Shown one piece after another: positions 36,478-44,299 of a stretch of 64,000 bases of DNA. The DNA is from Rhodocyclaceae bacterium (GTDB lineage Bacteria > Pseudomonadota > Gammaproteobacteria > Burkholderiales > Rhodocyclaceae): positions 372,001-436,000 of the forward strand of contig JACFMQ010000003.1 in assembly GCA_019455325.1 (NCBI GenBank). The letters run 5' to 3'. The notes below the pieces were generated by a model. It was given only the letters and a program-made list of their open reading frames with translations. It did not search any database and was not told the origin of the DNA. Positions within the stretch are counted from its first letter, which is position 1. The number at the start of each line of letters is the position of its first letter. The position numbers were made by a program, and so were the translations under genes.

Positions 36478-36507
36478 GGATGCATCGCCTCGCTGAAACG
36501 GGTGCAT
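36478..36507 (-). promoter_or_regulatory. Direct repeats upstream of the ALDH-qhp operon, candidate AraC-type operator
   Basis: GGATGCAT (36478-36485) and GGGTGCAT (36500-36507) are direct repeats spaced 22 bases start to start, two helical turns, about 95-125 bases before the ALDH start codon. Tandem half-sites of this spacing are typical of AraC-family operators, and the AraC-type gene is the adjacent one. The site is a prediction from pattern and position. Confidence 0.4.
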
Positions 36508-36595
36508 ATCCACGGACGCACGCAGCCCCCGTTCCCGGACGACTGCGCGAGAGACGTCCGGTCGATGCCGCGACCGGCCACCGCGCCGTTGGCGG

Positions 36596-37642
36596 TCAGT
36601 GGCTGTCGCGTCCATTTCCCGCCGGCGGCGGCCCCTCGAGCAGCATGGGGTGCGCGTTCGCATCGGCGGCATCCTCGTCTTCGCGGCACTGCGACGGCGT
36701 GATGCCGAAGCGCCTGCGGAAAAGCCGCGCAAAATAGGCCGGATCGGAGAAGCCGTATTGAAGCGCCAGATCCGTGATGTTCGGCTTCTCTCCGCGCTTC
36801 TCGGCAAGCACCTCCCGGCACCGTTCCAGCCGCAGGCGCTGCACGGTTGCCTGGGGGGTCTCGTCGATGGACGAGAAGGCGTGATAGAGGGTCCGGCGGC
36901 ACACATTGAGCGCGCTGGCGATGCGGCCGGGAGACAGATCGCTGTCGTCCATGTGGCACTTGATGTACTGCAGCGCCTCGCGCAGCAATTCGTCCTGCGA
37001 TCTTTTCCGCCGGGTGCTGCCCCCTTCGCTGGCATTGATCTGCTGCGCCAGCAGCGTCGCGACGAATTCGAGCACGGTGAAACGGCTTCTGATGTCGATG
37101 GCTTCGCCTTGCGCGACCATCTCCTGCACCGCGGCAAGCGCCACTGCGGCCCCGCCGGCGGTAGGCAGCGATCGCCCGGCGACGCGCTGCGCCAGGGAGA
37201 GGAGCAGGTCCTGCGGCGCCACCTCGCACAGCAGCACGACGAAAGCCGACTGCGCCTCCATCCGGATCGAATATGGCCGGCTGGCTTCGTAGATCGCGAA
37301 GTGCCCCGGAAGCAGTTGCACTTCCCGATCGGCCTGCTCCAGCCAGCCGACGCCGTCCAGCTCCCAGATGATCTTGACGTATCGCTGACGCAGGTCGCCG
37401 CAGCCCGCCCGGCTCATCGACGCGACATGGGGGGTGGCCTCGATCTGCGCCATCCGGCACTGGGGATAGGCGGCCATGCGCACCCGGGCTGCGAACGGCG
37501 CGTCCTGGTCGACCGCCAGATCCAGGGGAAAGAAACGCTGCCGAACCTGGCTCGACCATAGGCCGGGATGGGTGATTTCAGCCGCGGCGGCATCGCCCGC
37601 ATGGCTCAGGACCTGCTGCCCTGTTGCATTCATCCATGACAT
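36596..37642 (-). CDS. qhpR: AraC-family transcriptional regulator of the amine dehydrogenase locus (QhpR-like)
   Basis: The 348-residue protein has an N-terminal AraC-binding-like sensor domain (about 1-200). Two C-terminal helix-turn-helix motifs follow, with AlnVCRRTLYHAFSS in the first and ITDLALQYGFSDPAYFARLF in the second, which includes the AraC signature. GGAGG six bases before ATG 37642 fixes the start over 37681. QHNDH loci in other bacteria carry an AraC-type activator, qhpR, that responds to amines; position and orientation here match. It is separated from the ALDH gene by 211 bases holding the direct repeats at 36478-36507. Confidence 0.85.
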   Translation of the reverse strand: MSWMNATGQQVLSHAGDAAAAEITHPGLWSSQVRQRFFPLDLAVDQDAPFAARVRMAAYPQCRMAQIEATPHVASMSRAGCGDLRQRYVKIIWELDGVGWLEQADREVQLLPGHFAIYEASRPYSIRMEAQSAFVVLLCEVAPQDLLLSLAQRVAGRSLPTAGGAAVALAAVQEMVAQGEAIDIRSRFTVLEFVATLLAQQINASEGGSTRRKRSQDELLREALQYIKCHMDDSDLSPGRIASALNVCRRTLYHAFSSIDETPQATVQRLRLERCREVLAEKRGEKPNITDLALQYGFSDPAYFARLFRRRFGITPSQCREDEDAADANAHPMLLEGPPPAGNGRDSH

Positions 37643-37938
37643 TCCATTCCTCCATGCGCACGACCCGGACCGGAGAGGCATCGGGCCAGCCTAGGGAATG
37701 GCCGCCATCCGTGCATGTATCGGAGTGCACTGTCAGCGGGCGTTGCGTGCACTCCCCGCCGACGACCGTCCTTCGGGCGCACCGATGCCGCACAGCAGCA
37801 AACTGCCTGCCGATCGGCCCGAAGAACCGGCTAGAATTCCTCGCCTGATCCTGCCCGGGACCGCGCAGCGAGCTCGCGACGAGAGTCGACGGCTCGAAGC
37901 CATCCACGCACAACCTGAAACAAAGGAAGACAGACGCC
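37643..37938. promoter_or_regulatory. Divergent promoter region between qhpR and gmk
   Basis: This 296-base gap separates the amine locus from housekeeping genes. It must hold the qhpR promoter (minus strand) and the gmk-rpoZ promoter (plus strand). Two TGCA-containing elements (GTGCATG near 37711 and GTGCACTG near 37725) resemble the half-sites before the ALDH gene and may reflect autoregulation. AACAAAGGAAGACAGACGCC precedes gmk. No RNA gene is visible. Confidence 0.35.
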
Positions 37939-38550
37939 ATGTCCGGTCATCTCTACATCGTCAGCGCCCCGTCGGGCGCCGGCAAAACGACGCTGGTGCG
38001 CATGCTGCTGACGAACGATTCCGGCATCCGCCTGTCTGTTTCGTATACGACGCGGGCGCCGCGCCCCGGCGAGGAACACGGCCGGGAATACAACTTCACC
38101 GACCTGGCGACCTTCCGCGGCATGGCCGAGCGCGGCGAGTTCCTCGAATGGGCGGAGGTGCACGGCAACTGCTACGGCACCTCGCGGCCGTGGATCGAGG
38201 CGGAGATGGCGGCCGGCCGCGACGTGCTGCTGGAGATCGACTGGCAGGGCGCGCAGCAGGTGCGGCGGCAGTTTCCGGCGGCGATCGGCGTCTTCGTGCT
38301 GCCGCCGTCGCTCGCCGAACTGGAGCGGCGGCTGACCGGCCGCGGCACCGACAGCGCCGAGGTGATCGCCCGCCGGCTGGCGGCGGCGCGCGAGGAGATG
38401 CGGCATGTGCCTGAATTTGACTATGTTATTATCAACGACGAGTTGCAGCGGGCGCTCGGCGACCTGCTGTCGGTGGTGCACGCCTCCCGGCTCCGCCTGG
38501 AAAATCAGCGCGCCCGCCATTCCCGTCTGTTCGCAGATCTGCTTCATTGA
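37939..38550 (+). CDS. gmk: Guanylate kinase
   Basis: The 203-residue enzyme converts GMP and ATP to GDP and ADP. The P-loop APSGAGKTT (10-18), the GMP-binding SVSYTTRAPRPGEEHGREYNF and the LLEIDWQGAQQV block are all present and of standard length. It is followed 12 bases later by rpoZ and then spoT, the common gmk-rpoZ-spoT order of proteobacteria, linking guanine nucleotide supply with ppGpp metabolism. Confidence 0.97.
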   Translation: MSGHLYIVSAPSGAGKTTLVRMLLTNDSGIRLSVSYTTRAPRPGEEHGREYNFTDLATFRGMAERGEFLEWAEVHGNCYGTSRPWIEAEMAAGRDVLLEIDWQGAQQVRRQFPAAIGVFVLPPSLAELERRLTGRGTDSAEVIARRLAAAREEMRHVPEFDYVIINDELQRALGDLLSVVHASRLRLENQRARHSRLFADLLH

Positions 38551-38562
38551 ATAGGTAAGAGC

Positions 38563-38769
38563 ATGGCCCGAGTGACCGTAGACGACTGTCTGAAACGCAT
38601 CCCCAACCGCTTCCAGATGACCCTGGCCGCGACCTACCGCGCCCGCCAGCTCGCTTCCGGCGCGAGCGCGCTGGTCGAGCCGGAGAAGGACAAGCCGACC
38701 GTCATCGCGCTGCGCGAAGTGGCGACCGGCAAGGTCGGCCTGGAAGTCCTCAACCGCGGTCAGGCCTGA
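38563..38769 (+). CDS. rpoZ: RNA polymerase omega subunit
   Basis: The 68-residue protein [20 protein letters not shown] has the conserved omega N-terminus, including the [10 protein letters not shown] helix that contacts the beta-prime C-terminus. Omega assists RNA polymerase assembly and forms part of the ppGpp-binding site. It sits between gmk and spoT, 12 bases after gmk. Confidence 0.96.
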   Translation: MARVTVDDCLKRIPNRFQMTLAATYRARQLASGASALVEPEKDKPTVIALREVATGKVGLEVLNRGQA

Positions 38770-38812
38770 TCGCACCCCGACGCCGCGCGGACGGAAGGCA
38801 AGGTGAACATCG

Positions 38813-40993
38813 ATGGACACCGAACCGACCTCTGCCACGGCCGTCGTTTCCGGAAATCCTCCGGCCACGGCTGAAGACCCGGCCTTCCGGGTCTTCATCG
38901 ACAGCCTCAGCTACCTCAAGCCCGACGAAATCTCGCTGATCCGCGAGGCCTACGCCTTCGCCGAGGCAGCGCACAGCGGCCAGACCCGCTATTCGGGCGA
39001 ACCCTACATCACGCATCCGCTCGCCGTCGCCGGCGCGCTCGCCGAGTGGCGGATGGACGCGCAGGCGCTGATCGCCGCGCTCCTGCACGACGTGATGGAG
39101 GACACCGCGATCGGCAAGTCCGAGATCACCCGCCGCTTCGGCCGGCAGGTCGCCGAGCTGGTCGACGGCCTCTCCAAGCTCGACAAGATCGAGTTCCAGT
39201 CGCACCAGGAGGCGCAGGCCGAGAACTTCCGCAAGATGCTGATGGCCATGGCGCGCGATCTGCGCGTCGTGCTCATCAAGCTCGCCGACCGCCTGCACAA
39301 CCTGCAGACGATGTCGCACGTGCGCCTCGACAAGCGCCGCCGCATCGCCACCGAGACGCTGGAAATCTACGCGCCGATCGCCAACCGGCTCGGCCTGAAC
39401 AAGCTCTTCCGCGAGCTGCAGGATCTGTCCTTCGCGCTGATCCATCCGATGCGCGCGCGCGTCATCGCGCGCGCGCTGAAGGCGGCGCGCGGCAACCGGC
39501 GCGAGCTGCTGTCGCGCATCCTGGAGAACGTCACCGGCAAGATGAAGGAGGCCGGCATCGCCGCCCAGGTCTTCGGCCGCGAGAAGAGCCTCTATTCGAT
39601 CTACCGCAAGATGGAAGAGAAGCGCCTGTCCTTCTCGCAGGTGCTCGACATCTACGGCTTCCGCGTCGTCGTCAGGGACGTGCCGACCTGCTATCTCGCG
39701 CTCGGCGCGCTGCATTCGCTGTACAAGCCGGTGCCGGGCAAGTTCAAGGACTACGTGGCGATCCCCAAGGTCAACGGCTACCAGTCGCTGCACACGACGC
39801 TGATCGGCCCCTACGGCACGCCGGTCGAGGTGCAGATCCGCACCGAGGAGATGCACCACGTCGCCCAGGAGGGCGTCGCCTCGCACTGGATCTACAAGGA
39901 CGCCGAGCAGAGCGGCGCCGACCTGCAGCAGAAGACGCACAAGTGGCTGCAGTCGCTGCTCGAACTGCAGAGCGGCACGCGCGATTCGGCCGAGTTCCTC
40001 GAACACGTCAAGACCGACCTCTTCCCGGACGAGGTCTACGTGTTCACGCCCAAGGGCCAGATCATGGAGCTGCCGCGCGGTGCCACGGCCGTCGACTTCG
40101 CCTACATGGTGCATACCGACATCGGCAACCGCTGCGTCGCCGCGCGCATCAACCACGAGTTGATGCCGCTGCGCACGGAGCTGAAGAACGGCGACCAGGT
40201 CGAGGTGATCACCGCCGCGCACGCCAATCCGAACCCGGCCTGGCTCTCCTACGTGCGCACCGGCCGCGCGCGCAGCAAGATCCGCCATTTCCTGAAGACC
40301 ATGCAGCACGAGGAGTCGGCGCTGCTCGGCGAGAACCTGCTCCGGCAGGAGTTGCAGCATCTCGGCGTCGATCCCGCCGACGTGCCGACCGCCAGTTGGG
40401 AGGAGCTGGTGCAGGAATCCGGCACCCGGTCGATGAAGGAGGTCCATACCGACATCGGGCTCGGCAAGCGCATCGCCGCCGTCGTCGCCCGTCGCCTGCT
40501 GGCCAGGGAAGGCATTCCGGCGGAAGAGCCGCCGCGGCTGTCCACGGTCGTCATCCGCGGCACCGAGGGCATGGCCATCCAGCTCGCGCCGTGCTGCCTG
40601 CCGATCCCGGGCGATCCGGTGGTCGGCTCGATCCGCAAGGGGCAGGGGCTGGTGGTCCATGCCCACGACTGTCCGCAGATTCGCAAGTCGCGCAGCAGCG
40701 AGCCGCAGAAGTGGATCGACGTCGAGTGGCAGCCGGCCGAGGGCCGGCTGTTCGACGCGCGCATCCGCGTCACCGCGCAGAACGCGCGCGGCGTGCTGGC
40801 GAAGATGGCGGCGGCGATCGCCGAGGCCGGCTCGAACATCGAGAACGTCAGCATGGAAGAGAAGACGCCGGGCATCTACACGACGCTGCAGTTCACGCTG
40901 CAGGTCGGCAGCCGCATCCACCTGGCGCAGGCGATGCGCGGCCTGCGCCACATCCCGGAAGTCGTCCGCATCGCGCGGGTGCGCGGGGAGTGA
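38813..40993 (+). CDS. spoT: Bifunctional (p)ppGpp synthetase/hydrolase
   Basis: The 726-residue RelA/SpoT protein has domains in the usual order. The HD hydrolase keeps its metal ligands (H68, H92-D93 in LLHDVMEDT), followed by the synthetase domain with VNGYQSLHTTLIGPYG. Then come a TGS domain (VYVFTPKGQIMELPRGATAVDF), a helical/zinc-finger region with PCCLPIPGD, and a C-terminal ACT domain. The intact HD motif points to SpoT-type bifunctionality. It lies 43 bases after rpoZ and makes or degrades the stringent response alarmone. Confidence 0.94.
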   Translation: MDTEPTSATAVVSGNPPATAEDPAFRVFIDSLSYLKPDEISLIREAYAFAEAAHSGQTRYSGEPYITHPLAVAGALAEWRMDAQALIAALLHDVMEDTAIGKSEITRRFGRQVAELVDGLSKLDKIEFQSHQEAQAENFRKMLMAMARDLRVVLIKLADRLHNLQTMSHVRLDKRRRIATETLEIYAPIANRLGLNKLFRELQDLSFALIHPMRARVIARALKAARGNRRELLSRILENVTGKMKEAGIAAQVFGREKSLYSIYRKMEEKRLSFSQVLDIYGFRVVVRDVPTCYLALGALHSLYKPVPGKFKDYVAIPKVNGYQSLHTTLIGPYGTPVEVQIRTEEMHHVAQEGVASHWIYKDAEQSGADLQQKTHKWLQSLLELQSGTRDSAEFLEHVKTDLFPDEVYVFTPKGQIMELPRGATAVDFAYMVHTDIGNRCVAARINHELMPLRTELKNGDQVEVITAAHANPNPAWLSYVRTGRARSKIRHFLKTMQHEESALLGENLLRQELQHLGVDPADVPTASWEELVQESGTRSMKEVHTDIGLGKRIAAVVARRLLAREGIPAEEPPRLSTVVIRGTEGMAIQLAPCCLPIPGDPVVGSIRKGQGLVVHAHDCPQIRKSRSSEPQKWIDVEWQPAEGRLFDARIRVTAQNARGVLAKMAAAIAEAGSNIENVSMEEKTPGIYTTLQFTLQVGSRIHLAQAMRGLRHIPEVVRIARVRGE

Positions 40994-41002
40994 GGTGAGG
41001 GC

Positions 41003-42247
41003 TTGAGGGTCGTCGTCCTCGGCGCCGGCGTCGTCGGCGTCGCCAGCGCCTGGTATCTGGTCCGCGCCGGCCACGAAGTCACCGTCGTCGATCGCCGCCC
41101 GGACGCCGGGCTGGAAACGAGCTTCGCCAACGGCGGCCAGATTTCCGTTTCGCACGCCGAACCCTGGGCCAATCCGCACGCCCTGCCGAAGGCACTGAAA
41201 TGGCTCGGGCGCGAAGATGCGCCGCTGCTCTTCCGGCTGCGCCCCGATCCGGCGCTTCTCGCCTGGGGCCTGCGCTTCCTGCGCGAATGCACGCCCGGCC
41301 GCACGCGCGAGAACATCCGCCGCATCGTCGCGCTGGCCCTCTACAGCCGGCGCCAGCTCGGCCTGCTGCGGCAGGAGACGGGCATCGAATACGACCAGTT
41401 GACGCGCGGCATCCTGCACATCTATACCGACGCGCGCGAGTTCGACGCGGCGGCGCGGGCGGCGGCGCTGATGCGATCCTTCGGCTGCGCGCGGCAGACG
41501 GTTTCCGCCGACGAATGCGTGGCCATCGAGCCGGCGCTCGCCGCCGCGCGGCCGCTGCTGGTCGGCGGCGACTACACCGCCGACGACGAATCGGGCGACG
41601 CGCACAAATTCACGCGCGAACTGGCGGCGCTCGCCACGGCGCGCGGCGTGAGCTTCCGCTTCGACACATCCGTCGAGCGCATCGAGGTCGCCGGCGGCGA
41701 GGTCGCCGCGCTGGTCGCGGCCGGCGGCGAACGGCTGACGGCGGACGCCTACGTCGTCGCCTGCGCCAGTTGGACGCCGCGCTTGCTGGCGCCGCTCGGC
41801 GTGCGCCTGCCGATCTATCCGGCAAAGGGCTACTCGGCGACGCTGACGCTCTCCGAGGACAGCGTCGCGCCGACGGTGAGCCTCACCGACGACGGCCACA
41901 AGATCGTCTTCTCGCGCCTCGGCGAGCGCCTGCGCATCGCCGGCACCGCCGAATTCAACGGCTACGACCTGAACCTGAACCCGGTGCGCTGCGCGGCGCT
42001 GGTGCGGCGCGCCGCCGAACTCTTTCCGCAGTTCGCCGCCGCCGGCGAGCCGGAGTACTGGTGCGGCCTGCGCCCGGCGACGCCGTCCAACCTGCCGTGC
42101 ATCGGCCGCACGCGCATCGGCCGGCTGTGGGTCAACGCCGGCCATGGCACGCTCGGCTGGACCATGGCCTGCGGCTCCGGCGCGGCGCTCGCCGACCTCG
42201 TCTGCGGGCGGCGGCCGGAACCCGACTTCCCGTTCCACGTTCAATAA
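41003..42247 (+). CDS. dadA: D-amino acid dehydrogenase-like FAD oxidoreductase
   Basis: The 414-residue flavoprotein begins MRVVVLGAGVVGVASAWYL, a dinucleotide-binding motif, followed by ETSFANGGQISVSHAEPWANP, a hallmark of DadA. The C-terminus has CGLRPATPSNLPCIG and NAGHGTLGWTMACGSG. DadA oxidises D-amino acids to 2-oxo acids at the inner membrane and passes electrons to the quinone pool. The start appears to be TTG at 41003 with AGTGAGGTGAGGGC upstream, 9 bases after the spoT stop. No alr or lrp gene is adjacent, so D-alanine specificity is assumed only from family. Confidence 0.85.
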   Translation: MRVVVLGAGVVGVASAWYLVRAGHEVTVVDRRPDAGLETSFANGGQISVSHAEPWANPHALPKALKWLGREDAPLLFRLRPDPALLAWGLRFLRECTPGRTRENIRRIVALALYSRRQLGLLRQETGIEYDQLTRGILHIYTDAREFDAAARAAALMRSFGCARQTVSADECVAIEPALAAARPLLVGGDYTADDESGDAHKFTRELAALATARGVSFRFDTSVERIEVAGGEVAALVAAGGERLTADAYVVACASWTPRLLAPLGVRLPIYPAKGYSATLTLSEDSVAPTVSLTDDGHKIVFSRLGERLRIAGTAEFNGYDLNLNPVRCAALVRRAAELFPQFAAAGEPEYWCGLRPATPSNLPCIGRTRIGRLWVNAGHGTLGWTMACGSGAALADLVCGRRPEPDFPFHVQ

Positions 42248-42270
42248 CGACAAACCCGCAAGGAGACCGC

Positions 42271-43062
42271 ATGCACAACGACACCGTCCTCTACGAGGTG
42301 CGCGACCGCGTCGCCCGCCTGACGCTGAACCGGCCGAAATCGCTGAACGCGCTGAACCTCGACATGATCGAGGCGCTGCGCGTGGCCACGGCGCGCGCCG
42401 AGGTCGACCCCGAGGTGCGGGCGATCCTCGTCGCCGGCGCCGGCGAACACTTCATGGCCGGCGGCGACCTCAAGTGGTTCCGCGAACAACTGGCGCTGCC
42501 GCCGCAGGAACGGCAGCCGCTGTTCGAGCGCACTATCTCCGACGTGCACCAGACCACGCAGCAGCTCCGCCGCTGCGGCAAGCCGGTGGTCGCCGCGGTG
42601 CGCGGCGCGGTGGCCGGCTTCGGGCTGTCGCTGATGCTCGCCGCCGACCTGGCGCTGGCCGCGGACGACGCCTACTTCACGCTCGCCTACTGCAACATCG
42701 CGCTGTCGCCGGACGGCGGCGCCACCTGGTCGCTGCCGCGCACCGTCGGCATGAAGCGGGCGGCCGAGATCGCGCTCCTGGGCGACCGCTTCGACGCGCG
42801 GCAGGCGCTCGACTGGGGGCTGGTCAACCGCGTCGTCGCCGGCGACGAACTGCTGCCGCAGGCGGAGAAGCTGGCGGCGCGGCTGGCCGCCGGCCCGGCC
42901 GAGGCGCTGGCCGGCACCAAGCGGCTGCTCAACGCCGCGTTCGAGACGACGCTCGCCGAGCAGTTGCACGCCGAGCAGCGCGCCTTCGCCGCCTGCGGCG
43001 TCAATCCCGACTTCGCCGAGGGCCTGGCCGCCTTCTTCGAGAAGCGGCCGGCCCGCTTCTGA
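42271..43062 (+). CDS. Enoyl-CoA hydratase/isomerase family protein
   Basis: The 263-residue crotonase-family protein has LNRPKSLNALNLDMIEAL at the N-terminus, the oxyanion-hole block HFMAGGDLKWF and the AAVRGAVAGFGLSLMLAADL segment. One catalytic-position glutamate of classical hydratases falls in a region reading NIALSPDGGATW, with aspartate instead. That suggests an isomerase or an atypical hydratase rather than a standard FadB-type enzyme. AAGGAGACCGC fixes the start. It lies 23 bases after dadA and is followed by tatD. Confidence 0.82.
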   Translation: MHNDTVLYEVRDRVARLTLNRPKSLNALNLDMIEALRVATARAEVDPEVRAILVAGAGEHFMAGGDLKWFREQLALPPQERQPLFERTISDVHQTTQQLRRCGKPVVAAVRGAVAGFGLSLMLAADLALAADDAYFTLAYCNIALSPDGGATWSLPRTVGMKRAAEIALLGDRFDARQALDWGLVNRVVAGDELLPQAEKLAARLAAGPAEALAGTKRLLNAAFETTLAEQLHAEQRAFAACGVNPDFAEGLAAFFEKRPARF

Positions 43063-43096
43063 GTCTCGGCCCGCCGCGCCGCGGCGGCAATCCGCG

Positions 43097-43882
43097 ATGT
43101 GGATCGATACCCACTGCCACCTCGACGCCGCGGAATTCGACGCCGACCGCGACGCCGTTGCCGCCGCCGCCCGCGCGGCCGGCGTGACGACGATCGTCGT
43201 GCCGGCCGTCGAGGCCGCCAACTTCGCCGCCGTGCGCGACTGCTGCGCGCGCCATCCAGGCTGCGTCGCCGCCTACGGCATCCACCCGATGTACACGCCG
43301 CAGGCGCGCGACGAGGACCTGACGACGCTACGCGACTGGCTGGCCCGCGAACGGCCGGCGGCGATCGGCGAGATCGGCCTCGATCTCTTCGTGCCCGGCC
43401 TCGACCCGGAGCGCCAGTTGCGCTTCTTCGTCGCGCAACTGCGACTCGCCCGCGACTTCGACCTGCCGGTGCTGCTGCACGTGCGCCGGGCGGTCGATCC
43501 GATCCTGCGCGAACTGCGCCGCCATCGCGTACGCGGCGGCATCGCGCACGCCTTCAACGGCAGCCGGCAGCAGGCCGAGGCGTTCATCGGGCTGGGCTTC
43601 AAGCTCGGCTTCGGCGGCGCCATGTGCTGGCCGCGCGCGACGCGGCTGCGCGCGCTGGCCGCCGCGCTGCCGCACGAGGCGATCGTCCTCGAAACCGACG
43701 CGCCGGACATTCCCCCGCCCTTCGCCCCGCGTTCGCCCGCCGGTGATGCAATTCGCAACGAGCCGGCGATGCTGCCGCGCATTGCGGAAACCCTTACGGA
43801 ATTGTGGTCCATGCCGCAGCCGGAAGTCGCCGCGATCACCTCCGGAAATGCCCTGAGCATCCTCTCCAGTATCACGCAATGA
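43097..43882 (+). CDS. tatD: TatD family hydrolase
   Basis: The 261-residue metal-dependent hydrolase starts MWIDTHCHLDAAEFD, with the HxH metal site (H6, H8 region). It continues with GEIGLDLF, VLLHVRRA, GGIAHAFNGS and IVLETDAPDIPPPF, the TatD blocks that supply the remaining ligands. Family members act as 3'-5' exonucleases or D-aminoacyl hydrolases in the cytoplasm. It ends the run of genes from gmk; the nap operon begins 164 bases later. Confidence 0.92.
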   Translation: MWIDTHCHLDAAEFDADRDAVAAAARAAGVTTIVVPAVEAANFAAVRDCCARHPGCVAAYGIHPMYTPQARDEDLTTLRDWLARERPAAIGEIGLDLFVPGLDPERQLRFFVAQLRLARDFDLPVLLHVRRAVDPILRELRRHRVRGGIAHAFNGSRQQAEAFIGLGFKLGFGGAMCWPRATRLRALAAALPHEAIVLETDAPDIPPPFAPRSPAGDAIRNEPAMLPRIAETLTELWSMPQPEVAAITSGNALSILSSITQ

Positions 43883-43971
43883 CCTATTGACGCGGCTTTC
43901 CGCCTAATTTTGGTGCGGAAAATTGCGCTTGATCAAAAATAACCCAGAAAGATTGTGGATTTTTTTTGGGC

Positions 43972-43985
43972 TTGATTTGAATCAA
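43972..43985 (+). promoter_or_regulatory. FNR/DNR-type box upstream of napD
   Basis: TTGAT-TTGA-ATCAA is a perfect match to the FNR/DNR consensus (TTGAT-N4-ATCAA), centred about 69 bases before the napD ATG at 44047. The surrounding bases are AT-rich, unlike the coding regions. A shorter TTGATCAA lies at 43929-43936. This predicts anaerobic or nitric-oxide-linked activation of the napDAGHB operon. Confidence 0.75.
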
Positions 43986-44046
43986 AAGAAAGAACGGGGC
44001 CGAGGCATAGATTTGGCGCCTGTTCAGAAAAACCCTATTGGTAGTC

Positions 44047-44295
44047 ATGGATATTTCCAGCGTGATCGTCGGCGCCCGCCCCGAGGGAGCGCAGCAGGTG
44101 AAGCTGCTGCTCGAGGCGCTCGACGGCGTCGAAGTGCATACGGTGGCCGACGACGGCCGGATGATCGTCACGATCGAGTCTCCCAGCGAGCAGGACACCG
44201 TAAGAACCTATGAGGTGATCTCCCAGCAGCCGGGCGTGCTCTCGGTGGCGATGGTCTATCACCAAGTCGAATCAAATCCTGATGAGGAGGTCTGA
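44047..44295 (+). CDS. napD: NapD, chaperone for NapA maturation
   Basis: The 82-residue protein starts [18 protein letters not shown] and has the ferredoxin-like fold pattern of NapD (ISSVIV... [18 protein letters not shown]... [14 protein letters not shown]). NapD binds the Tat signal peptide of NapA and holds it until the molybdenum cofactor is inserted. ATG 44047 is chosen over an in-frame TTG at 44038. It lies just ahead of napA and behind an FNR-type box. Confidence 0.93.
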   Translation: MDISSVIVGARPEGAQQVKLLLEALDGVEVHTVADDGRMIVTIESPSEQDTVRTYEVISQQPGVLSVAMVYHQVESNPDEEV

Positions 44296-44299
44296 AAAA

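Noticed and set aside
34930..37137. 735-codon minus-strand frame that appears to fuse an unknown domain to the aldehyde dehydrogenase
   Set aside because: The extra N-terminal part overlaps the AraC-type gene in another frame and has no family features; a good ribosome-binding site marks the true start at 36384.
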